From NCBI GenBank assembly GCA_026826555.1, contig JAKSZT010039042.1, positions 426,541 to 490,540 on the forward strand: 64,000 bases of DNA. The letters run 5' to 3'. The notes below the pieces were generated by a model, which saw nothing but the letters and a program-made list of their open reading frames with translations, was not told where the DNA came from and did no database searches. The stretch is from Tolypeutes matacus. Its lineage: Eukaryota; Chordata; Mammalia; Cingulata; Chlamyphoridae. This document shows positions 45,950-57,010 of the stretch, piece after piece. Position numbers and translations under genes: made by a program. Within the stretch, counting starts at the first letter, position 1; each line of letters opens with the position of its first letter.

Positions 45950-47712
45950 GGGCAGCTATTATTCCACCCTTCCCCGGACAAAAGCAGCAGCAGAGACTTA
46001 AAGACATTATGATTCTTCAAGGCTGTGGGAGACAGTTGAAAGGCTGCAATTGCTGGGCAGGTCAAGAAAACTCAGCTTTGAGGAGTCATGGAAGGAAGTT
46101 CATGGAGCCTTCTTGATCCCTTCCACAGGGCACTTTGGAGCCAGTCTGTGCCCCCTTTGTGGGTCCCTAACTCTCTTTTAGCCAAGAAAGACTGACTTGG
46201 AAAACTCCTTTCTGGTGTGTCCCCCTTCCCAGAATTTGCCTTCCAGGCAAAAGCAGCTTGAGACAATGAAAGGAGTATAAGAAACTATAGAGGTAAATAG
46301 TTGGTACAAAGGCCTGCCTCCCTTAAATACCCAGGAGAGGGAGGGTTTTATCTTGGGAAAGAGGAGTTATTCAAACATTTGTAAAAGGAAGAACTACAAA
46401 ACAAATAACAAGCACAAGCCCAAGACAAAACACAGGCCCAGAAATGAATGGAAGGTCCCCGAACACTGCATTTACCTTGGACTGACCTTTCTGATAGGAG
46501 GGCTGAAGCTCTTAAAAAGCTCTGTTTTATCACCAAGTGGCTACAAAATCAAGAAACTAATATCTCAGGAATAAATCTTATAGTTAACATTTTAGAATAC
46601 TAAACCGTACAGTATGCAATAAAAGAGTACAAGACAAACAAGCAAACAGGAAATGATAGCACATCCAAAGAAAGAAGTTAAAAATACATTAAAAATACAG
46701 AAAAAAAAAAAAAAAAGAAAAGAATTGGACATACCAAACAAAGCCTTTAAAAATATCATCTTAAAAATTTCCAAGTAGTTCAAAGATATTCCAGAGACAG
46801 AACTAATGATATCAGGAAAACAATGAATGAACAATATGACAGAATTAGTAAAGAGAGAGAAATTTTTAAAAAGAACCTAACAGCATAACTGGAGTTGAAG
46901 TCCACAATAATGGAAACTAAAAATGCCCATGAGGGCTTCAAGAGCAGATTGTTGCTGGCAGAAGAAAGAATCAATGAACTTGAAAAGAAGATACTTGAAA
47001 CGAGTCAGGGTGAGGGGCAGAAAAAATAGTAAAAGCAAAAATAGCCTACAGCAGCTATGGTACACCATCTAGCACATCAATATACATACATTATGGGACT
47101 CCCAGAAGGAGAAGAGAGAAAGAGACAGAAAGAATAGTCAAAGAAATAATGACAGAGAATTTCCCAAACTTAGTGAAAGGCATAAATGTGTACATCCAAG
47201 AATCTCAGAGAACACCAAACAGGAAAAAATTGAAGAAAAATATGTCCTGTCATATAGTGATCACACTATCTGATGCAAAGAAAAAAAGAGAGTTCTGAGA
47301 GCTGCAAGAGAAAAGCAACATGTTGTTTACAAGGGAGTCCCTGTTAGATTGAGCGAGCGACAATTTCTCGTCAGAAATGATAGATGCAAGAAGGCAGTGG
47401 GTTGAAATACTTAAAGTCCTGAATAAAAAACAACTTTCAAGCAAGAATTTTATACCCAGTGATTCTTTCTTTTAAAATGAGGGAGAGCTCTATCTCTCTG
47501 ATAAACAAAATCTGAGGGAGTTCATCACTAGACCTTCCCTACAAGCAAAGCTAGAGGGAGTTCTTCAGACTGAAAGGAGAGGAGACTAGATAGTGTAACT
47601 AAGAAGGTAATTGTAAAAGTCAGTAATTATGTATTGTATTTTTTTGGTATGTAACTTCACTTCTTACTTCCTACAGGTGCTAAAATGCAAATGGACAAAA
47701 AGTAGTGATAGA
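45950..47712 (+). mobile_element. Old L1 host element, 5' UTR and ORF1 part, plus strand
   Basis: About 45950-46600 is GC-richer and probably the 5' UTR. From 46600 to 47590 the text is ORF1 of an old L1 family: AGAAAGAATCAATGAACTTG, then GGACTCCCAGAAGGAGAAGA (RRM region), then AAGAATTTTATACCCAGT and GGAGTTCTTCAGACTGAAAG. The ORF1-ORF2 spacer (AAATGCAAATGGACAAAAAG) is cut at about 47712 by a younger L1 and resumes at 54398. Confidence 0.75.
46592..47590 (+). pseudogene. Old L1 ORF1 pseudogene
   Basis: Spans the usual 330-codon length of L1 ORF1 but no frame stays open past about 60 codons. Recognisable pieces are the coiled coil (about 46800-47010), the RRM start (IMGLPEGEE-like near 47093), the NFPKLSERHKCVHPR-like segment near 47160-47200, and the C-terminal domain near 47320-47550 (basic, ending in repeats of EGVLQTE-like wording). 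A poly-A stretch at 46698-46712 lies inside it. It is followed by a long spacer, as in old mammalian L1s. Confidence 0.65.
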
Positions 47713-48625
47713 TGGGGAGCCAGCAAGATGGCTTTGGTTTAAGTGGGCACTCACCATCTTTCGCAAAAAAAAAAAAAAAAAAAAAACAGCTGAGGGGGTA
47801 AGATCCTGCCTAAGTGAGCTATTTTGCAAACCCACAGAGTAAGAGGCTTCAAGGCATTGATCCGAAGGGAGCCGGACAGAGAGATAGAGAGCTCAAGGTA
47901 AAATTGTGAGTTTCTTGCCCTTGTGGCTGGATATAATGGATGACTAAGCCCCACCTTCAAGGAAAAAAGCCACTGTGAGCCCCAACTCCCACCAGCCACT
48001 GAATGGGAGGGAGCATTCTCTGGGACTGGGAAGGATATGGTAAAGAGTGAAGAGGGGTATCCTTTCTGTAGGTTTGGTTGCCTGGACTCCCTTTGAGATT
48101 TGGGAATCATACCAGTGAGCTCAAGGTGGCACCAGGAAGAGGAGAGAGGCAAATCTGCTCAGGCAGCCTGATTTATCTAACCACCCTGGGCTGGAGAAAC
48201 TTGGGCTGGGAGAGGGCAGAGGCAAGCAATTGACTAGCCCAGTACTGAAAACTATCAAAATTCCAACTCCTCTAAAGGAAACTGGCAGTAGGAAGCACTT
48301 AATAAGCTTCCAAGAACCTGTTTAGGGTCCCGTGGGAGGAGATGGTAGTCTGGAAGAGGGTTGAGGGCCACTTTTCTGCAGTTAGTTCTGTCGCCAGAGT
48401 CCCATTTGAAGTTCAGAAAGGAACTCAACCTGACAAGGAGAGGTGAGGGGGCATCTGCTCACACAAGGTATTGCATCCTGTCACCCTGGGAGAGAAAGCA
48501 ATAAGAAGAAAGGGTGCAGGGACAGACAGGCTCTTAATCAGCAAGAATCTACCCAACTGCAAAGAGTCAAACCTACCTGAGGGAAAGTGACTGGATAACT
48601 TCTGAAGATCTAATTGTCCAAATGA

Positions 48626-48697
48626 GAAAGTTTAGCTCAGTGGAAGAGTTTCTGCCTTGAATATATAAGGTCCCTAGTTTGACTCCCAGCTCTTCTT
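48626..48697 (+). repeat. tRNA-like SINE head
   Basis: Has an A box TAGCTCAGTGG (48633-48643) and a B-box-like AGTTTGACTCC (48676-48686) at tRNA spacing, resembling a tRNA-Ala type start. The arms do not form a good cloverleaf and the sequence continues into AT-rich DNA, so it is a SINE head rather than a tRNA gene. Confidence 0.6.
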
Positions 48698-48947
48698 AAA
48701 ATACTTTAGGACAGTGAAAACATAGACGTTATTTTTGTATTACTTTCTCTTGTGTCTCTTATTTTTCCTAAAAAAAAAAGTTATTTTTTTTTAATTTAAC
48801 TTAGTTTACTCACTAAAGCCAGCTTCAAAACTTGCAGAGGGCAGGCTGCAGGGTAGTTGATTGATGAACACCAGCAGCCTGAGAAGCTCCTCAAGGGCAT
48901 AGGAGGGAAGGTTGTTTTTCCTTAAGTTTTTCTTTGATTCCTTGCTT

Positions 48948-48978
48948 GTGTTTGTGTGTGTGTGTGTGTGTGTGTTTG
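48948..48978 (+). repeat. (GT)n microsatellite
   Basis: About 13 GT units, starting after TTGTGTTT. Confidence 0.95.
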
Positions 48979-49484
48979 TTTTGTTTTTCTTTCCTCTTTC
49001 ATGCCTCTCCCATATCTTTTAAAGTTTGGTGCCCCTGGCTTGCTTCTTGTTTACTGTGTTTCTGCTTCCTTGGTTTCCCTTTCTTTGTGTATACTGATTT
49101 TGTCTACTAATGCTATCTCTTTTCCTTCATTCATCTTTCTGTCTTCTGCTTTCTTTTGTTGTTCTTACATTCCACCTCTCTTTGATTAGTCCTCAGTTTT
49201 TCCAGTTGTTATTTCTATCTTGCCAGACTTTCTTTTATTAACTTTTTTCTTTTCTTTTTTCCTATGCTGCTATCATTCTGGCCTTTTAATTCTTTCTATA
49301 TATTTTTCTTTATTGGGTTTCCCATTTCATTGTTTGCACACCACTTTTTTATTCCTATAACTCTACACTTTTTCCATGAGTTATTTATTAATTTTCCTAG
49401 GCCTTATACAGTTCCACTTCTAGCTTTTACTGTTATTATTACTATTATTATTATTTACAAAAAATAAGAAGTGAAGGGGATATC

Positions 49485-52240
49485 ACGAATGACCCCACAG
49501 AAATGAGAGTAGCATAAGAGGATACCTTGAAAAATTATATGTCAACAAGAAGGACAATTTAGAAGAAATGGACAAATTCCTAGAAACACACAAGCAGCCT
49601 ACATTGATTAAGGAAGAAATTGATGAACACAAATGGCCAATCATAAGTAATGTGATAGAATCAATCATCAACAATCTCCCAACTAAGAAGAGCCCAGGAG
49701 CAGACTGCCTCACAGGTGAATTCTACAAAACATTCCAGAAATAACTAACATCAATCCTGCTTAATCTCTTCAAAAAATTGAAGTAGAAGGAACATTGCCT
49801 AACTCATTGTATGATGCCAACTGTACCCTAATACCAAAGCCAAACAAAGATGCCACAAGAAAGGAAAATTACAGACCAATCTCTCTAATGAAATACTTTC
49901 TAATCATATTCAACAACACATTAAATGAATTATACAACATGACCAAGTGGACTTCACTCCAGGTATGCAAGAATGGTTCAACATTAGATAATCAGTCAAT
50001 GTAATACACCACATAAAGAGATTGAAAGAAAATAAATCACATGATTATCTCTATAGATACAATAAAAACACTTGACCAAATAAAGCACCCATTCCTGATT
50101 AAAAAAAAAAAAAGATAGGAATAGAAAGAAACTTTCTGAACACAATAAAGCGTATTATGAAAAACCCACAGCTAAGATCATATGCGTTGGAGAAATCCTA
50201 GAAGCTTTCCCTCTGTGTTGGGGAACAAGACAAGGATGTCCACTATCACTGTTCCTATTTAACATTGTGTTCAAAGTACTTTATTGAGCACTGGGGCAAG
50301 AAAAAGATATCAGAACTGTGTGGGAGAGTGTGTGGTCTATGATGTGAACTGTGGTCTATGGTTGATGGCATGGCCCCAGTATGTGTAAGTCCTTTGAGGG
50401 TGATGGGCCACACTTGTGGAAGATGTTTGTGTGGGATGTGGTGGGAGGTGTGGGAGGTGGGGAACATGGGAATCCTGGTAGGTTCTGTGTAATATTTTTG
50501 GTAATCTAAGCACCTCTTAAAATATATATAACATTTTTGTAAGCAAATGCACATATATGCATATATATTTATATATCATTTTGCAAATGTTGGTATGTAT
50601 TGTGAAAATTTTTATTTTTACCCACAATAAATTAAAAAAAAAAGTGAAAAAAAAAAGAAAAAGATATAAAGGACATCCAAATAGGAAACGAAGAAGTAAA
50701 AATCTTTCTATTTGCAGACAACATGGTCCTATACATAGAAAGCTCTGAGAAATCTACAATAAAGCTTGTAGAATTTATAAATGAATTCAGTAAAGTTGCA
50801 GGTTGTAAGATCAATGCTCTAAAATCAGTAGTATTTCTGTAAACCAATAATGAACAATCTGTGGGGCAAATAAAAAAATATCATTTAAAATAGTTACTAA
50901 AAGAATCAAATACTTAGGAATAAATTTAACTAAATAGGTAATTGACTGATACACAGAAAACCTCACAACACTGTTAAAGTAAATCAAAGAAGACTTAAAT
51001 AAATGGAAGAATATTCCCTGTTCATGGATAGAGAGACTAAACATCATTAAGATGAGTATCTTACTCAAATTGAACTACAGATTTAATGCAATCTCAATAA
51101 AAATCAACACAGCATTTTTTACTGCACTGGAAAAACTTTCTATGAAATTTATTTGGAAGGCCAAGAGGCCCCAAATAGCCAAAAACATATTGAAAAAGAA
51201 AAATGAAATTGGAAAAATCACAGTACCTGACTTTAAAACATGCTACAAAGCTACAGTGGTCCAAACTGCATGGTATTGGCACAAGGATAGACTTACCGAC
51301 CAATGGAACTGAATTGAGAGTTCTGATATAGATCCTTGCATCTACAGTCATCTGATATTTGACAAGGCCACCAAGACCACTCAACTATTGTCTATTCAAT
51401 AGATGGTGCTTTGAGAACTGTATATCCATATCCAAAAGAATGAGAGAGAAACACCATCTCACACCTTATACAAAAACCAACTCAAAATAGATCAAACATC
51501 TAAATATAAAAGCCAAGACCATAGAGACCTTAGAAAGGAAGCATCTACAGGACCTTTAATAGGAAATGGTTTCATAAACTTCACACCCAAGGCACAAGCA
51601 ATGAAAGAAAAAAATAGATTAAAAAAATGGGATCTCCTTCAAATTAAACTTTTGCACCTCAAAAAATGTTATCAAAAAATAAAAAAGCAACCTACCCAAT
51701 GGGAGAAAATATTTGGTAGCCATATATCTGACAGGAGCCTAACATCCTGCATATATAAAGAAATCATACACCTTGAAAATAAAAAGATAAAGAACCCATT
51801 TTTAAAAATGGGCTAGCAACTTGAAAAGACACTTCTCCAAGGAAGAAATACAAATGGTTAAATTGCACATAAAAAGATGCTCAACATCACTAGGTATTAG
51901 GGAAATACAAATGAGATACTCTCTTACACCTATTAGAGTGGTGGCTATTAAAAAAAAAAAACCAGAGGAGTACAAGTATTGGAAAGGATGTGAAGGAATG
52001 GGAACCCTCATCTACTGCTGGTGGTAATGTAGAGTGGTCTACTCATTATGAAGAACAGTTTGGTGGTTCCTAAAAAACTAACTATAGAACTGCCATATGA
52101 TCCAGCAATTCCACTTCTGAGTATATACAGAAGATTTGAAAGCAAGGACAGGAGCAGATATTTGTCCCCCAATGTTAATAGCAGCATTATTCACTACTGC
52201 CAAAAGTTGGAATCAACCCAAATGCTCATCAACAGTTGAA
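49485..52240 (+). pseudogene. L1 ORF2 pseudogene lacking the endonuclease
   Basis: Encodes, with breaks, the part of ORF2p from just before RT to the C terminus. Pieces: [24 protein letters not shown] near 49560; the [20 protein letters not shown] segment at 49795; the RT box as FADNMVLY near 50714 (second Asp replaced by Asn); IPKYLRNKFN-like text near 50900; [20 protein letters not shown] at 51070; and ELPYDPAIPLLSIYRRFESK near 52090. A separate L1 tail interrupts it at 50311-50655. Stops and frameshifts scattered throughout; inactive. Confidence 0.85.
50311..50655 (+). mobile_element. 5'-truncated L1 3' UTR inserted within L1 ORF2
   Basis: A 345-bp insertion with poly-A between two copies of AGAAAAAGATAT (50299-50310 and about 50656-50668). 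It interrupts the RT coding sequence precisely between the EKDI and KGIQ-equivalent codons. Its last 90 bases match 29995-30080. It contains G-rich GGGTGATGGGCC...GTGGGAGGTGTGGGAGG text and ends ACCCACAATAAATTAAAA. Being inside an already inserted L1, it is the youngest of three nested events. Confidence 0.82.
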
Positions 52241-54397
52241 TAGATAAAAAAAAAATGTGGTATATACGTACAAGTTAATATTACTCAGGTGTAAGAAGGA
52301 ATACCTGTTGAGTGAAACAAGCCAGGCACTGAAGGGCAAATATTACATGACTCACTCCTATAAATTAAGCAAATTGAGCAGATTCAGAGAGCTAGACTCT
52401 GGAAGATATGTTTACAGGAAATAGAAATGGAGAAGAAGATTGTGAGTCAAAGGGGAGGATGTTGGGTATATGGGAGTTTTCTGTATTCTGTTTGAGATTT
52501 TACTGTGACCTAAAACTTCTTTGAGAACAAAATGGAAAAAATGTAAGACACTGGGGAATAAATGGAAGAAAATGCCACTGTACATACAAGGCAACATATA
52601 TTACATTGATAATAGGAAAAATGTCCAAAAAAGTTTAATATTCCAATTTTTAATTTTATATTATTTTTTGTTTTTTTTTTTTGTATTTTATTTCTTGTAT
52701 TTAAACTTATCACTATTATTTCATTTTCCTATTAATTGTATTTGGCTATATTATTGGCTTCATGTTTGAAGAAGCTTTGGATCACAGAAGAGTTACAACT
52801 GGAGCGGGGGAAGATCATTGGTGTGGAGTCTCAGTAATGGGGATTACATGGGAGGAAGTTCATCTGGGCATACATATAAGGTATGTGCTCAAATATCCAC
52901 AGGGAATTGTCACAATAGTTGAAGATTCACACAATAACTTAAAGAGTATTGAAATGTGGAGAGCTCTCCCACATTCTCTAATGGAACACCATCCATCGTC
53001 TAAGTACAGGGCCAAGGAGAAAGGACCATTGATGCATCCTTGATATTGATGACTATACTTATGTGCCTTTGCTCTTGAAATTGAAACTTAGCCTAGTGTT
53101 GTGGGGTGCCTAAGAGTTGCCTCCTGAGATCCTCTTTGTTGCTCAAATATGGCCTCTCTTTAAGCCCAACTCAGCATATAAATGCATTACCTTTCCCCCA
53201 ATGTGGGACATGGCTCCCAGGGATGAGCTTCCCTGGCACTGAAGGATTACTACCAAGCACCAACTAGGAATGCAACTATAAAAAGACTTCAAATAAAAGG
53301 GGGGAAAGGTAAAGACAAATGAGTTTATATGGCTAAAAGACTTCAAAGTGAGTCGGGAGGTCATCCCTGAGGTAATGTTTATGCACGTCTCAGCAGGATC
53401 TCATAGACTGACAAAGTAAATACTGCCCTAAATAGTGGGGCTCCTGAGGGCTCTGGAGAACCCAGGTCCTATGGTCATGGTAGATAGTTCCAGAGTTTGG
53501 TGCATTGCCAGTGGGTCTTACTTTGGTGTTTGTGCTTCTGAGTGTGACAGAGGTGGACTCAGCTATGGATTTTTTACACATGACTTATCTGCCCCTTCTA
53601 TTTGAACCTATAATTGGTGCTGAATTTGATGGGTGTACTTCCAAGAGTCTTGCATCTTTGGGCTGTCCATTTGCCTGCTGGGTCCTGAGCCTCAGAGGAG
53701 TTGCAACACTTACTCTACAGTTCATTGGACTCACCTAGGACAATTAACAAGGAGGTGAGGGTAGATAACTACCATACCAAGGAAATGAGAGAACCTACAA
53801 CTGCAAGCAAGAGAGTCTGACCCATCGACTATATATGATCAAAGCCCCCTCTCAATTAAAGATGGAATGGACATCAACATCCCACAACCCTCAGGATTGG
53901 GGAATGAACTATGGACTAGAGTGGAATTCCTGGCATTCTACTATAGACTTATTGTGATTTTAACAATGGAAGAGATTACAACATTGATGGGGAGGCAGTG
54001 GCCACTGGAGGTTCTGAGGTCAAGGACAGGTATAAACAGCTGTAATATGGGGGCATTTTCAGGACTTGGGAATCATCTTGAATGACATTGCAATGACAGA
54101 TATAAGCCATTATATATCTTCCCATAACCTACAGAATTGTGTGGGACAGAGTATAAACTACATTTTCAACTATAATCCATGCTCATTGACAATGCCCCAA
54201 AATGCGTTTATCAATTGCAATAAATATACTATACTAAGGAAAGATGTTGTTTATGTGGGACAATGTGGGAGGTATGGGGAGCGGGGCTAATGGGAATCCC
54301 TATATTTTTTATGTAAAATTTATGTAATATAAATGATAATATATGATTAATGTATAGCTCACAACTTCTCTAATAATAAATATATATTAAAGTGATA
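52241..54397 (+). repeat. Long 3' UTR of the younger L1
   Basis: About 2.1 kb after ORF2, far longer than the 0.5 kb or so of primate L1. It includes blocks also found at 5208-5440 (reverse) and 6541-7010, so it is a family property rather than a chance insertion. Frames up to 93 codons are not conserved. Ends in AATAATAAATATATATTAAAG before the target duplication. A T run lies near 52668-52682. Confidence 0.7.
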
Positions 54398-56850
54398 AAA
54401 AAGTAATGGTAAATCTGCTTTTGGACTTAAAATGTGAAAAATTATAAGTGATAATGAGTAGAAAAAAGGTGGGTGGATTTAGAGGTATAGGATAAGTATA
54501 TGTGTATGCTATTGAGACAAGTTGGTATCAAACCAAATATTGTTTTGTATTTAGGAGGTTTAACCCTAATTGTAGCCACAAGGAAAATATATGAAAAATA
54601 TATCCAGATAGAATAGAGAAGACACTCAATATGATCTAATACAAAAATAAAATAAATATAATAGTAGGTATTAATGGAAGAATTAGGAACAAAAAATGTA
54701 TGACTTATAAAGGTTAAATAAAAAAGTAGCAGAAGAAAGTCCTGAATTATCAGTAGTAATTTAAATGTAAATTGATAAAATTTCCCATTAAAAAGGCAGA
54801 GATTGGCAGGATGAATAAAAGCAACCCAACTATATGCTGTCTACAAGAGAGTCACCTTAAATTCAAAGATACCAGTATGTTGAAAGTGAAAGGATAGGAA
54901 AAAATATATATACCATGCAAGCAATAAGCTAGATTTAGTTGGAGTAGCTAAACTAATATAAGGTAAACTTGGCTTTAATTAAAAAAAACAGTTACAGGGG
55001 ACAAAGAAGGATATTTTATTGTGGTAAAGGGGTCAATCCAACAAGAATATGAAATAATTACAGATGTATATGCACTTCATAGTAGAAACCCAAAATATAT
55101 GAAGCAAATATTGACAGATTTGAAAGGAAAAATTGATGATTCTACATTAACGTAGGAGACTTTAATACACCAATCTCCATAATAGATAGAACATCTACTA
55201 AGAAGGTCAATAAGATAGTACAAGGTTTGGGTGATACTCTAAACCAACTGAACCTAACAAACATATACAGAAAGCTTCACCAAACAACAAAAGAATATAC
55301 ATTCTTTTCAAGTGCTCAAGAACCTTTCTCCTGGATAGATCATATGCTAGATCACAAAACAGGTCTCAGTAAATTAAAAAAAAAATTTGAAATCATACTA
55401 TGTATATTCTTTGACCACAACAGAATGAAACTAAAAATTATAACAGAGGGAAAAATGGAAAGTTCACAAATATGTGGAAATTAAACAATATACTCTTAAG
55501 CAATCAAAGGATTAATGAGGAAATCACAACAGAACTAGGAAATATCTTGATGTGAATGAAATCGAAAATACAGTACACCAAAATGTACAGGTCATAGCAA
55601 GGCCAGTCCTGGGAGGCAAATATATATTTCTAAATGCTTACATCAAAAATGAAGAAAGACTTCAAATCAGAGACCTAACCTCAAAACTGGAAAAAATATA
55701 AAAACAAGATCAATTAAACATAAAGAGACCAGATGGAAGGAAATAAAGATAAAAGCAAAAATAAATGAAATAGAGAACAAAAAACTATAAGGATAATCAA
55801 CAAAATCAACATTTGGTTCTTTGAAAAGATCAGTGCAATTGACTAACCTTTACCTAGACTGACAAAGGAAAAGAGATCATACAAATAAAGAAAATTAGAA
55901 ATGAAAATGGACCATTATTATTGATTATGCTGAAATAAAAAGGACTATAGAAGAATACTATGAACAACTGTATACCAGTAAATTATATAACTATATAATT
56001 ATAAATATTTATATAATTTACTAATATATAAAATTATGTATAATTATATAGATAATTTATAATTATATATAATATATAATATTTATATAGTTATATATTA
56101 ATAAATTATATAATAAAATACATATATAGATTTATATGTAATTATATATAAATTATATAATGGAAAATTCTTAGAAATGCACAAACTACCCATACTGACT
56201 CAAGAAGAAATAAAAGAACTCAACAAACCAATTAATAATAAAGACATTGTATCAGTAATCAAAAACCTCCCAACAAAGAAAAGCCCAGGACCAGAGGGCT
56301 TCATAAGGGAATTTCAGCAAACATTCCAATGAAAACCAATTCTGCTCAAACTCTTCCAAAATTCGAAGAGAAGGGAACACTCCCTAACTCATTCTATGAG
56401 GCCAACATCACTCTCAAACCAAAGCCAGTTAAAGTTACTACAAGAAAAGGAAAATACAGACCAATATCTCTTATGAAAATAAATGGAAAAGTCCTCAACA
56501 AAATGCTAGGAAGCTGAATCCAATGGCACATTGAAAGACTTAAACTACCATGATCAAATGGGATTTACCCCTTATATACAAAGGTGGTTCAACATAGGAA
56601 AGTGAATTAATATATTAAACCACATTATCAAAATGAAAGGAAAAAACGCATTATCACCTCAACTGATGAAGAAAAGGCATTTTACAAAAGCCAGCACCCC
56701 TTCATGAAAAAAACACTTAGAACATTAGGAATAGAGGAAAAATTTCTCAACATAATAAAGGGCATATATGAAAAGCTCACAGCTCACATACTATTTAATT
56801 GTGAAAGATTGAAAGCTTTCATTCTAAGTTCAGAAACAAGCATTTATTTG
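54398..56850 (+). mobile_element. Old L1 host element, spacer and ORF2, plus strand
   Basis: Resumes the ORF1-ORF2 spacer (CTGCTTTTGGACTTAAAATG) and runs through the ORF2 endonuclease (about 54730-55500) and the first part of RT (56170-56850). The frame 55227-55484 holds NIYRKLHQTTKEYTFFSSAQ and WIDHMLDHKTG. The frame 56329-56517 holds PNSFYEANITLKPKP and RKGKYRPISLM. Similarity stops at about 56850, where a minus-strand insertion begins; the 3' half is not found. Confidence 0.75.
55965..56165. repeat. AT-rich low-complexity expansion within old L1 ORF2
   Basis: About 200 bases of TATATAATTATA-like text inserted between two normally adjacent parts of ORF2 (EEYYEQLYTSK-like and KFLEMHKLP-like). 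Derived from local slippage or an AT satellite. Confidence 0.8.
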
Positions 56851-56854
56851 TGTT

Positions 56855-57010
56855 CTTTTTTTTTGTTTTTATTTTTTTATACCTTTTTTTTTTTTTTTTT
56901 TAGATTTTTAATTTATTTTTATTGTGGGTTTGCAATTCAGGTAACAACCCAAATTGTGTCCCATGGCGGGTCCTCCAGGCAAGGATTTTTAAAGAAAAAG
57001 AAGATTATGT
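56855..57010 (-). repeat. Short retrosequence with shared tail, minus strand
   Basis: On the minus strand it ends AAACCCACAATAAAAATAAA, ATTAAAAATCT, then a long A run (the T run at 56885-56903). The same tail is found at 37560-37600, and CCCACAATAAA occurs at two further sites. The body holds GGACCCGCCATGGGACACAA, not recognised elsewhere in the window. Confidence 0.55.

Larger units (their letters stand above)
47713..49480 (+). promoter_or_regulatory. 5' UTR of the younger L1
   Basis: The promoter-type start GCAAGATGGC is followed by a GC-richer 1.1 kb and then, from about 48930, a pyrimidine-rich segment with a GT repeat. A poly-A run (47765-47785) and a tRNA-like SINE head (48626-48697) lie inside. 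Open frames here (for example 47751-48152 minus) are not genes. Confidence 0.65.
47713..54397 (+). mobile_element. Younger L1 inserted in the old L1, internally deleted
   Basis: 5' end at GATGGGGAGCCAGCAAGATGG (CAAGATGGC at 47724-47732). 5' UTR to about 49480, then ORF2 starting downstream of the endonuclease (about 49490), an ORF2 end near 52240, and a long 3' UTR to about 54390. Flanked by AAAAAGTAGTGATA (about 47696-47710) and AAAAAGTAATGGTA (about 54399-54413), a 14-base target duplication with two differences. ORF1 and the endonuclease are missing. The host L1 continues on both sides. Confidence 0.8.

Noticed and set aside
47751..48152. 133-codon minus-strand frame
   Set aside because: It lies within the L1 5' UTR and includes a poly-Phe end from the poly-A run; no motif.
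48626..48697. A tRNA gene
   Set aside because: A and B boxes are present, but the acceptor and other stems do not pair well and the sequence continues as a repeat, so a SINE head is the better call.
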